From CAMAXB01 sp964476565 (GTDB lineage: Bacteria > Verrucomicrobiota > Verrucomicrobiia > Opitutales > Opitutaceae): 64,000 nucleotides of DNA. Each line of letters begins with the position of its first letter. The first letter of the stretch is position 1. The DNA lies in contig CAYZBG010000012.1 in the NCBI GenBank assembly GCA_964476565.1, positions 18,991 through 82,990 of the forward strand, written 5' to 3'. The position numbers and the translations under genes were made by a program. The notes under the pieces are model-generated. The model was not told the origin of the DNA. It saw only the letters and a list, made by a program, of their open reading frames with translations, and did no database searches. Positions 54,261-61,257 of the stretch are shown here, in pieces.

Positions 54261-55601
54261 TTACAATCCGCCCATGTCGGCGAACTGTTCGGCCTGGGTG
54301 CGCTCGCTGCCGTCCGGCCAGAGGATCATGCCGGCACCCACGGTGGCGTTGGTGAACTCGTCGACCAGAATGAAGCTGCCGGTCGAGCGGTTGCGCTTGT
54401 ACGGATCGATCATCAGCGGCACGGCCGTGCGCACGTGGATGCGGCCGATGTCGTTCATGCCGATCGTCAGGTCGTCCTCCTTCTTGTGCAGGGTGTTGAT
54501 GTCGACCTTGTAGCGGACGGCCTTCACCACCGCCTTCGTCTCGCGGGTGGTGTGGCGGAGAATGTATTTGCCGGACGGATTCAGCGGCTTGGCGTTGAAC
54601 CAGCATACCATCGCCTCGACGTCCTGGGTGACGACGGGCTGATTGTGCGGCTTGGCAAACAGGTCGCCGCGCGAGCTGTCGATTTCGCGGTCGAGGGTGA
54701 TCGCGACGGACATCGGCGCGAACGCCTCGGCCAGTTCGCCCTGCGGCCCGTGGATGGACTTGATGCGGGCCGGCAGTCCGGAGGGAAGGCTGACGATCTC
54801 GTCGCCCGGCTTGAACACGCCGCCGGCGACGCGTCCGGCGAAGCCGCGGAAGTCATGGTGGTCGTCGCTGTTGGGCCGGATGACGGTCTGGATCGGAAAG
54901 CGCGCGTCGATGTGGTTCTGATCGCTGCCGATGTAGACCGTCTCAAGCGTGTAGAGCAGCGAGCCGCCCTGGTACCACGGGGTGCGGGTGGATTTCTCGA
55001 CCACGTTGTCGCCGTGCAGCGCCGAGATCGGGATGAACTTGATGTCGGCGATGTTGAGGCGGGACGCGAACTGCGAGTACTGCGCCACGATCTCGTTGAA
55101 CCGCGCCTCGGAGAAGTCGACGAGGTCCATCTTGTTGATGGCGACGACGACGTGCGGGATGCCGAGCAGCGACGCGATGAAGGAGTGGCGGCAGGTCTGC
55201 TCGATCACGCCCTTGCGCGCGTCGATCAGGATGATGGCGAGGTTGGCGGTGGACGCGCCGGTCACCATGTTGCGGGTGTATTGGATGTGGCCCGGGGTGT
55301 CGGCGATGATGAACTTGCGGCGCGGCGTCGCGAAGTAACGGTATGCGACGTCGATCGTGATGCCCTGCTCGCGCTCGGCCCGCAGGCCGTCGGTGAGGAG
55401 GGCAAGGTTGAGGTTCTCCTCGCCGCGTTGCTCCGTAACCCGCTCGAGGTTCTCGAGCGTGTCCTCGAAGATCGCCTTCGAGTCGTACAGCAGCCGTCCG
55501 ATCAGCGTGGACTTGCCGTCGTCGACAGAACCCGCGGTGGTGAACCGCAGCAGGTCCATGGAAAGGTAGTGTTGGTCAGTATGCACGGAGACGGCGCTCA
55601 T
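54261..55601 (-). CDS. cysN: Sulfate adenylyltransferase subunit 1 (GTPase subunit)
   Basis: A 446-residue EF-Tu-like GTPase that drives formation of adenosine 5'-phosphosulfate from ATP and sulfate together with CysD. G1 GSVDDGKST, G2 region EREQGITIDVAYR, G3 DTPGH, G4 NKMD, G5 SALHGDN; C-terminal beta-barrels follow. No fused CysC domain. It lies downstream of cysD but is separated from it by a GxxExxY gene. It starts at ATG 55601, 56 nt after the GxxExxY stop. Confidence 0.96.
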   Translation of the reverse strand: MSAVSVHTDQHYLSMDLLRFTTAGSVDDGKSTLIGRLLYDSKAIFEDTLENLERVTEQRGEENLNLALLTDGLRAEREQGITIDVAYRYFATPRRKFIIADTPGHIQYTRNMVTGASTANLAIILIDARKGVIEQTCRHSFIASLLGIPHVVVAINKMDLVDFSEARFNEIVAQYSQFASRLNIADIKFIPISALHGDNVVEKSTRTPWYQGGSLLYTLETVYIGSDQNHIDARFPIQTVIRPNSDDHHDFRGFAGRVAGGVFKPGDEIVSLPSGLPARIKSIHGPQGELAEAFAPMSVAITLDREIDSSRGDLFAKPHNQPVVTQDVEAMVCWFNAKPLNPSGKYILRHTTRETKAVVKAVRYKVDINTLHKKEDDLTIGMNDIGRIHVRTAVPLMIDPYKRNRSTGSFILVDEFTNATVGAGMILWPDGSERTQAEQFADMGGL

Positions 55602-55628
55602 TAAATGGAGGGATTGAAGTCGATTCTT

Positions 55629-55654
55629 AACGCAGAGACGCTGAGGGGCAGAGG
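55629..55654 (-). repeat. Flanking inverted repeat of the GxxExxY cassette (left)
   Basis: AACGCAGAGACGC followed by TGAGGGGCAGAGG lies just downstream of the GxxExxY gene. Its first 13 nt recur inverted on the other side (56055-56072). Confidence 0.7.
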
Positions 55655-55657
55655 CGC

Positions 55658-56047
55658 TTAAAGGTCGTTTACGATGCGATGGACGCCATCCTTGACCAGC
55701 CGCTCGCCAAAATTGATGACGAGACCGAGCTTAAGGCCGGAGAGCCGTAGGTAGGTGAGCATTTGCGCATCAAAAATTTTGTTGTACTCGGTCACGGCCT
55801 TGGGGTCGACGATCACGAGGCGATTGACGCGAAGATCGAGGCGCAAGGGCGTACCTAGTACTCGGCCTTTGTACACGATCGGCACCTGCTGCTGCCGCTC
55901 GACCAAATAGCCTCGCAACGTGAGTTCTTCGGCGAGCGCCTCCTCGTAAACGCTCTCCAAGAGACCGGGACCGCCCAGCACTCGATGTACCTCGATCGCC
56001 GCGTCGACGATCGCCCCACTGATGCGATTGTGGTCAGTTGGATTCAT
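55658..56047 (-). CDS. GxxExxY protein (PD-(D/E)XK-like)
   Basis: A 129-residue protein of the GxxExxY family, a compact PD-(D/E)XK-nuclease-like fold of unknown function found in many environmental bacteria. Seen: AIEVHRVLGGPGLLESVYEEAL with the naming GLLESVY motif, LRLDLRVNRLVIVDPKAV with an acidic D and a Lys in the expected order (the K follows VDP), and QMLTYLRLSGLKLGLVINFG at the end. It lies between cysD and cysN, flanked by AACGCAGAGACGC inverted repeats, so it is probably a recent insertion. No toxin-antitoxin partner visible. Confidence 0.85.
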   Translation of the reverse strand: MNPTDHNRISGAIVDAAIEVHRVLGGPGLLESVYEEALAEELTLRGYLVERQQQVPIVYKGRVLGTPLRLDLRVNRLVIVDPKAVTEYNKIFDAQMLTYLRLSGLKLGLVINFGERLVKDGVHRIVNDL

Positions 56048-56054
56048 CTCCGTG

Positions 56055-56072
56055 CCTCTGCGTCTCTGCGTT
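56055..56072 (-). repeat. Flanking inverted repeat of the GxxExxY cassette (right)
   Basis: CCTCTGCGTCTCTGCGTT is the inverse complement of AACGCAGAGACGCAGAGG, matching the left copy over AACGCAGAGACGC and a following GAGG. It lies between the GxxExxY start and the cysD stop. Confidence 0.7.
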
Positions 56073-56082
56073 GAAGATCCGG

Positions 56083-56988
56083 TTAGAAATAACCTGCCTT
56101 TTTTCGATCCTCCATCGCGCTTTCGGAGCGTTTGTCGTCCGCGCGGGTGCCGCGCTCGGTCTGGCGGGCGCTGGCTACTTCCTGAATGACTTCCGCCAGC
56201 GTGCTGGCGCGCGACTCGACCGCGCCGGTGCAGGTGGCGTCGCCGACCGTGCGGAAGCGCACCACCCGGTCCTCGTAACGCTCGCCGTCAAGCAGGGTGA
56301 TGAAGGGCGACTCGGCCAGCAGCGTGCCGTTGCGGTTCACGACCTTGCGGTTGTGACTGAAATAGATCGACGGGATGCGCAGGTTCTCGCGGGCGATGTA
56401 CTGCCACACGTCCATCTCGGTCCAGTTCGAGAGCGGGAAGACGCGGAAGTGCTCGCCGATCGCCTTGCGGCCATTGAACAGGTTCCAGAGCTCGGGACGC
56501 TGGTTCTTCGGGTCCCACTGGCCGAACTCGTCGCGATGGGAAAAGAAGCGCTCCTTCGCGCGGGCCTTCTCCTCGTCGCGGCGTGCGCCACCGAGGCAGG
56601 CGTCGAATTTGAACTCCTCGATCGTGTCGAGCAGCGTGACCGTCTGGAGTCCGTTGCGCGAGGGATTCGGCCCCTTCTCCTCCTGGGCACGGCCGGCCTT
56701 GATCGAATCCTCCACGTAACGCACGACCAGCCGCGCCCCGAGGTCGGCGGCAAACCAGTCGCGGTACTCGATGGCCTCGGGGAAATTGTGGCCCGTGTCG
56801 ATGTGGACGAGCGGGAACGGGATCTTCGCCGGCGCAAACGCCTTCTGGGCGAGGCGCGCCATGACGATCGAGTCCTTGCCGCCCGAGAAAAGCAGCGCGG
56901 GCCGCTCGAACTGCGCCGCCACTTCGCGAAGCACAAAGATGGCCTCGTGCTCGAGCTGGGCAAGGTGGGTGAGATTGTAGGAACTCAT
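56083..56988 (-). CDS. cysD: Sulfate adenylyltransferase subunit 2
   Basis: A 301-residue PP-loop enzyme that forms adenosine 5'-phosphosulfate with CysN. Start ATG 56988 (MSSYNLTHLAQLEHEAIFVLRE) overlaps the cysC stop (ATGA). Seen: LLFSGGKDSIVM PP-loop, HIDTGHNFPEAIEYRD, CLGGARRDEEKARAKER, FNGRKAIGEHFRVFPLSNWTEMDVW and a final KKAGYF, all CysD hallmarks. Length is normal. Same transcript as cysC, then interrupted by the GxxExxY cassette before cysN. Confidence 0.96.
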   Translation of the reverse strand: MSSYNLTHLAQLEHEAIFVLREVAAQFERPALLFSGGKDSIVMARLAQKAFAPAKIPFPLVHIDTGHNFPEAIEYRDWFAADLGARLVVRYVEDSIKAGRAQEEKGPNPSRNGLQTVTLLDTIEEFKFDACLGGARRDEEKARAKERFFSHRDEFGQWDPKNQRPELWNLFNGRKAIGEHFRVFPLSNWTEMDVWQYIARENLRIPSIYFSHNRKVVNRNGTLLAESPFITLLDGERYEDRVVRFRTVGDATCTGAVESRASTLAEVIQEVASARQTERGTRADDKRSESAMEDRKKAGYF

Positions 56989-57599
56989 GACGAAAGGTGA
57001 AGGCGGGGGGCGACGCACGCGTACAACCGGTCCAGCGACGCCGCCGGGGTCTCGCTCTCGGTGGCAATCTCCAGGGTCGCCACGTCCGGCAACGGCGGTT
57101 CAAACGTCGAATCGCGGCCGGTGAACTGCCCCACCCCGCCCGCCGCCGCCTTGGCGTACAAGCCCTTCGGGTCGCGTTGCGCGCAGGCTTCGAACGAGGC
57201 CGCCACGTAAATCTCCAAAAAGTCCTCCGCGCCGATGATCTCGCGGGCGAGCGCGCGATGCGCCCGCAGCGGCGTGATGAACGAGCATAGCGTCACCACC
57301 CCGGCCTGCACAAAGAGCTTCGCCACTTCGGCCACCCGGCGCAGATTCTCCGCGCGGTCCGCTTCACTGAAGCCCAGACCGCGATTCAGTCCGGTCCTCA
57401 CGTTGTCGCCGTCGAGCAGGTGCGTCACGCGACCTTCCGCCGCCAACCGGCGCTCCAGGGCCACAGCCAGGGTGCTCTTGCCCGCACCCGACAAGCCGTA
57501 GAGCCAAATCACCCGCGCCTTTTGCCCCAACCGCGCCTCCTTCTCCGCCCGGGAGAGCACACGGTCAAAGATCGGGTGGAGGTTGTCGGAGGCGGCCAT
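56985..57599 (-). CDS. cysC: Adenylyl-sulfate kinase
   Basis: A 204-residue APS kinase making PAPS. Walker A GLSGAGKST, DGDNVRTGLNRGLGFS, and ASFEACAQRDPKGLYAKA are family signatures, followed by PPLPDVATLEIATE. An in-frame TTG at 57620 would add seven residues, but it lies upstream of the start point predicted from a TTGACT-N18-TATAGA promoter, so ATG 57599 is preferred. First gene of cysC-cysD-(GxxExxY)-cysN. Reductive or sulfation use of PAPS cannot be told from this window. Confidence 0.95.
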   Translation of the reverse strand: MAASDNLHPIFDRVLSRAEKEARLGQKARVIWLYGLSGAGKSTLAVALERRLAAEGRVTHLLDGDNVRTGLNRGLGFSEADRAENLRRVAEVAKLFVQAGVVTLCSFITPLRAHRALAREIIGAEDFLEIYVAASFEACAQRDPKGLYAKAAAGGVGQFTGRDSTFEPPLPDVATLEIATESETPAASLDRLYACVAPRLHLSS

Positions 57600-57622
57600 T
57601 ATCTTAAGTGAGTTGATCAACT

Positions 57623-57652
57623 TCTATAAGTTAAGCCGGCGCTTCAAGTCAA
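57623..57652 (-). promoter_or_regulatory. Sigma-70-like promoter of the cysCD(N) operon
   Basis: On the minus strand TTGACT (57652-57647) and TATAGA (57628-57623) are spaced by 18 nt. The start point would be near 57616, about 17 nt before ATG 57599. Confidence 0.6.
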
Positions 57653-57685
57653 AAGTCTAGAACGCCACCGCGTTTTCACCCTATC

Positions 57686-58441
57686 TCATTCATTTAAAGA
57701 TTGTTCCAATTCCCTCGTCCATTGGCTCAACCGGCCTTCGACTTCCCGGACCAGGTCGGGATCGACGGCACCGGCGGGTGCGGTGAGCAGGGCGGCGTGG
57801 TGCTGGCGAAGCGCTGCGACGGCTTTTTCCCGCCGGCCCAGTCGCCACCATAACCCGGCCTCGATGCGGCGCGCGTAGAGGGGCGCCTCCGCCGCATCGG
57901 CCGCGCGTCCGTAGCAGCGGGCCGCTTCGGCGAGGTCGTCACGCCGGTGCAGGTGAATGTTGCCCATCTCGATCCAGATGCGGGGATCGTCGCCGCAGGC
58001 GGCCCTTGCGCGCTCAAGCCGCGCGAGCGCTCGGTTCGCCTGCTCGCGAAACAGAGCGCGGCGCTGCGTTTCCCACGCACCATGCTGCTGTACCACCGCG
58101 GCGTACTTCGACTCGGCAAAATCGTGCGCCACCATCCGCGCTGCGTTGAGCCAAAAGCTCACCGCCGTGGGCTCGAGGGTCGTGGCCAGATCGCCCCACC
58201 GCTCGACGGCGGCTTCGTCCTGCCGTTCCCACGCGAGGTGCACACGGAGCCATGCGAGATCTGCCGCCAACCCGCGAAAGCTGCCGAGTAACACCGCCCA
58301 GCCGTTCGCGCCCTCGGCCTCGCGCTGCGGGTCATCCGCCGCACCGGACCCGCTCAGGGTGCGCCCGGCGAGGCTCACCCCCATCGCCAAGATTAGCAGA
58401 AGCCATCCCGGCAACCAACGACGTACGCGATCAGAGTTCAC
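57686..58441 (-). CDS. Single-pass, TPR-like helical protein downstream of an ABC exporter
   Basis: A 251-residue protein starting with GTG at 58441, 11 nt inside the ABC permease gene. A membrane segment (about residues 8-26, WLPGWLLLILAMGVSLAG) precedes a soluble helical part, apparently extracytoplasmic, with TPR-like helix pairs (AAVERWGDLATTLEPTAVSFWLNAARMV; RIWIEMGNIHLHRRDDLAEAARCYGRAADA; RRIEAGLWWRLGRREKAVAALRQ). It may scaffold partners of the exporter. No specific family recognised. Confidence 0.65.
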   Translation of the reverse strand: MNSDRVRRWLPGWLLLILAMGVSLAGRTLSGSGAADDPQREAEGANGWAVLLGSFRGLAADLAWLRVHLAWERQDEAAVERWGDLATTLEPTAVSFWLNAARMVAHDFAESKYAAVVQQHGAWETQRRALFREQANRALARLERARAACGDDPRIWIEMGNIHLHRRDDLAEAARCYGRAADAAEAPLYARRIEAGLWWRLGRREKAVAALRQHHAALLTAPAGAVDPDLVREVEGRLSQWTRELEQSLNE

Positions 58442-59240
58442 GGCGTTGCAGCGCCCAGGTGGCGAGCACGAGCGCGACCATGACCGTGGCCACGCCTTCC
58501 AAAGCGACACCGGCCACCTGCGACCATGCCACCGGCGCGGTGGTGGCGATGTGGCGCGTGAAATCGTACGCAGCAAAATCCGGCACGAGCCACCCGCCCA
58601 CCCGGGCAAGGCCCCGCAGCCAGGCCGTGCTGCCGTCGCGCGCAACTTCGACCAGCACCGGGTGCGCCTGACCGCACAGCCACACCATCAGGGCCAGCAT
58701 GCCGGTGAGCAGGTGGGTACGGGCCGTCACCGCGAGCAGGAGCGTGATCGCCACGAGGACGGCAAGCTTCACGAGTTGCAGGGCTCCCGCGACGAGGAAG
58801 GTCGTCCACGCCAGATCGGTCAGACCATGCCCGACGAGCAGGCCCGCGAGCAGGGCAAGGACCAGCAGACCGAACACCCCGAGCAGCACGCTCAGTCCGG
58901 ACCATTTGCCGGCGAGGTAGGCCCCGCGCGTCACCGGTCGCGCGAGCACGGTCTGGATCACCCGGTGCTCGATCTCGGCAAAGAACAGGACCGTGGTCGC
59001 CACGATCGCGAGCAGTGCGCCCATAATCCCCAGCACCCCAAAGCCAAAATCGACCACAAAGCGCGTTTCGGAATCGCCGAAGTTGAACGTGCGCAACGCG
59101 AGCACGCTCACGACCAGGAGCAGGGCGATGCCGAGAAAGGCAGGAAACACCCGCTGGCGCGCGGCCTCGCGCCAGGTCTCAAGCGCCAGCAATCCCGCTA
59201 CGGCCGCCTGGGCCCCGAGCGTCCGCACCGCGCGCGTCAT
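58431..59240 (-). CDS. ABC-2 type transporter permease
   Basis: A 269-residue membrane protein with six or seven hydrophobic segments, of the GldF/NosY/ABC-2 type: VFPAFLGIALLLVVSVLAL near the N-terminus, the FFAEIEHRVIQTVLARPVTRGAYLAGK coupling segment, then paired helices to the end. It partners the ATPase encoded just upstream (4-nt overlap at 59237-59240) and overlaps the downstream TPR-like gene. Cargo unknown. Confidence 0.85.
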   Translation of the reverse strand: MTRAVRTLGAQAAVAGLLALETWREAARQRVFPAFLGIALLLVVSVLALRTFNFGDSETRFVVDFGFGVLGIMGALLAIVATTVLFFAEIEHRVIQTVLARPVTRGAYLAGKWSGLSVLLGVFGLLVLALLAGLLVGHGLTDLAWTTFLVAGALQLVKLAVLVAITLLLAVTARTHLLTGMLALMVWLCGQAHPVLVEVARDGSTAWLRGLARVGGWLVPDFAAYDFTRHIATTAPVAWSQVAGVALEGVATVMVALVLATWALQRREL

Positions 59241-60115
59241 CGGACGGCCTCCCGGGCCTCGCGCGCCAGCACCGTCACCAATCGCTCCTCCAATCGCGGC
59301 CGCTCACGGGCCAGCGCCGTCACGGTCGCGCCGCGGCCGGCCGCCCATGCGCCCAGCGCGACCTCATCCGCCGCGCCGAGGCCGCTCACCCGCAGGTCCG
59401 AGGCCGCTCCGGTTTCGCCGAGCAACTCAGCCACCGCGCCTTCCAACACCAGCCGCCCCCGGTAGAGCAGCGCAACGCGATCACACAGGCCCTCGACCGA
59501 CGCGAGCTGATGGGTCGTGAGCACGATCGTCTTGCCCGCCCGCTTGAGTCGTTCGAGCAGAGCGGTCAGCTCGGCCAGGGCCACGGGATCGACGCCCGCA
59601 GCCGGCTCGTCGAGGATAACAAGGTCGGGATCATGCACGAGAGCCTGGGCGAGGCCGATGCGCTGCAACATGCCTTTCGAGTACGTGCCGATCCGCCGGT
59701 CCGCGGCGGAGGCAAGGTTCACCGTTGCGATCATCTCGTCCACCCGCGACGCCAGCCCGCGGCGCGCGAGGCCGCCGAGGCGGGCATGATGGGTGACGAC
59801 TTCGCGTCCGGTCAGATGCCGCGGAAAGTAAGGCAGCTCAGGCAGGAAACCGATGCGCCGGCGCGCCTCGAGCGAACCGGCGGGATGACCGCCCACCCAG
59901 ACGCGACCGCGTCCGGGCTGGAGCAGGCCGAGGATAAGCTTGAGCGTCGTGCTCTTACCGCCGCCGTTCGGACCGAGCAGCGCGTAGACGCACCCGGACG
60001 GCACGGTCAGGCTCAGGTCATCGACGGCGCGCACCCGCAGGCCGCGCAGGTTGACCGGAAACTCCTTGGAGACGTGATCGAGGACGACGGCAGGTTCCAT
60101 TCGGGACCCCGTCAC
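59237..60115 (-). CDS. ABC transporter ATP-binding protein (ABC-2 exporter type)
   Basis: A 292-residue ATPase. Walker A GPNGGGKST, Q-loop GFLPELPYFP, signature YSKGMLQRIGLAQAL (YSKGM instead of LSGGQ, usual in this subfamily), Walker B LVILDEPAAGVD and His switch TTHQL. A C-terminal domain of about 80 residues (SDLRVSGLGAADEVALG ...) may be regulatory. GTG 60115 sits inside the acylphosphatase stop (GTGA); ATG 60100 is the alternative start. Confidence 0.9.
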   Translation of the reverse strand: MTGSRMEPAVVLDHVSKEFPVNLRGLRVRAVDDLSLTVPSGCVYALLGPNGGGKSTTLKLILGLLQPGRGRVWVGGHPAGSLEARRRIGFLPELPYFPRHLTGREVVTHHARLGGLARRGLASRVDEMIATVNLASAADRRIGTYSKGMLQRIGLAQALVHDPDLVILDEPAAGVDPVALAELTALLERLKRAGKTIVLTTHQLASVEGLCDRVALLYRGRLVLEGAVAELLGETGAASDLRVSGLGAADEVALGAWAAGRGATVTALARERPRLEERLVTVLAREAREAVR

Positions 60116-60387
60116 CGAATCGAAAAGCCCTGAAACTGACGCACGCGCCGGCCGCTGTGGCGCTCGGTCTTCCGAATGTAACCATGCATGCGCTCCTCCA
60201 CCGCGGCAACAAACGCGGCCACGTCCGCGGCGGAACCTTCCGCCTCGAGCAGCACGCGACCGTCCGGGAGGTTTTGCACAAAGCCGGTGACCTCGAATTC
60301 CTTCGCCACCTGCAATGTCTGGTAGCGAAAGCCGACGCCCTGCACACGACCTGCGAAAAACACCGTTTCAAGATGCACTTCGACCAT
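60112..60387 (-). CDS. Acylphosphatase
   Basis: A 91-residue enzyme of the AcyP family hydrolysing acyl phosphates. Signature GRVQGVGFRYQT contains the phosphate-binding Arg, and GFVQNLPDGRVLLEAEG contains the catalytic Asn. First gene of a translationally coupled chain (acylphosphatase, ABC ATPase, ABC-2 permease, TPR-like). The link between these functions is unknown. Confidence 0.93.
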   Translation of the reverse strand: MVEVHLETVFFAGRVQGVGFRYQTLQVAKEFEVTGFVQNLPDGRVLLEAEGSAADVAAFVAAVEERMHGYIRKTERHSGRRVRQFQGFSIR

Positions 60388-60440
60388 AGGGGATGCGTGA
60401 CCGTGCGAAGCGACCGGCCCGGTTTCAATCCGTAAAAAGC

Positions 60441-60469
60441 AAGCCGCCGGCGTCCGGCGGCTTTTTTCT
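60441..60469 (+). terminator. Rho-independent terminator in a divergent intergenic region
   Basis: A 10-bp stem AAGCCGCCGG / CCGGCGGCTT with a 3-nt loop is followed by TTTTTTCTTTG on the plus strand. It lies between divergently transcribed genes, so it has no obvious upstream gene to terminate; the minus-strand side has only CTTTTTACG. It may end a short RNA or act as a leader attenuator for the gene at 60528. Confidence 0.7.
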
Positions 60470-60502
60470 TTGCGTTTTGGAGCTCCGGTTCCAACGTGCA
60501 GA

Positions 60503-60525
60503 AAGGTCTCCGGACCTTCTCTTTT
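60503..60525 (+). promoter_or_regulatory. Second hairpin next to the start of the acidic unknown gene
   Basis: AAGGTC-TCCG-GACCTT forms a 6-bp stem ending 9 nt before ATG 60528, followed by CTCTTTT. The only AAGG-type ribosome-binding sequence is inside the 5' arm, so the hairpin would mask it. Confidence 0.4.
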
Positions 60526-60527
60526 AA

Positions 60528-61232
60528 ATGAGCAATTTTGATCCCAACGGCCCCTCGGACAACGAGTGGGAAGATCGTGGTGAGCTGGCCTGGAACGAGT
60601 TCGACTGGGAGAATTATCTGCGGGAGCAGGATGACGTCATCCACCGCTACATGGGTTTCTACGAAAAGCTGAAAGGCCATCCGGAACGCCTCGATGAAGT
60701 GGCCCACCGCATGGGTTGGGATGAGGACGCCTGGAGCTCCGACGCCGACTTCGAGGCGGAAGGCACCACGTTCACCGCGGCCCCCGAGCCCAAGGAAGCG
60801 CCCGCCGATTTCGACGCCGAGCCGTACACGCTGCACAAGAACCCGGTCTTCATCGCGACCAAGTCGATCTACCTCGGGCTCAAGCGCGCGTGGGAACGCC
60901 TCGCGGACGACGGCACCCGCGTGCCGTCGTCGCTCGCCCTCGGCTTCCACGCCTCGCTCTATCGCGGCGAGGAGCAGGCGATGCTCGCGATCCAAGCCCT
61001 CGACTTCGGCGACTACGCGATGGCGATCAGCCTATTCAAGCGCTCGCTCCGGGAGCTCAACCAGTCGCTCGCCCTCATCGGCACAGCGGTGCCGGACGAA
61101 TCACGCGGCCTGAAACACTACCGCGAGGACGCCCTGCCCCGCCTCTTCGACCTGCGCGAGGTTTGGCTGCGCGTGATGAACGAGTGCCGCGCCGAGCTCG
61201 AACGCCCGGCGGACAACGACGAGGAAGACTGA
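60528..61232 (+). CDS. Acidic conserved-looking hypothetical protein
   Basis: A 234-residue soluble protein with a very acidic N-terminal 85 residues (WEDRGELAWNEFDWENYLREQDDVIHRYMGFYEKL) and a helical C-terminal half (PVFIATKSIYLGLKRAWERLADD; EEQAMLAIQALDFGDYAMAISLFKRSLRELNQSLALIG). Spacing and Leu/Ala/Trp patterns suggest helical-hairpin repeats, but no domain is recognised. It is preceded by two hairpins and followed, in the opposite sense, by the hybrid kinase gene. Confidence 0.7.
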   Translation: MSNFDPNGPSDNEWEDRGELAWNEFDWENYLREQDDVIHRYMGFYEKLKGHPERLDEVAHRMGWDEDAWSSDADFEAEGTTFTAAPEPKEAPADFDAEPYTLHKNPVFIATKSIYLGLKRAWERLADDGTRVPSSLALGFHASLYRGEEQAMLAIQALDFGDYAMAISLFKRSLRELNQSLALIGTAVPDESRGLKHYREDALPRLFDLREVWLRVMNECRAELERPADNDEED

Positions 61233-61257
61233 GCCGGCGCCCGCCGGCGGCGTAGGT

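Noticed and set aside
57600..57620. TTG start for cysC giving seven extra residues
   Set aside because: It lies upstream of the start point predicted from the TTGACT/TATAGA promoter, and ATG 57599 begins the expected protein.
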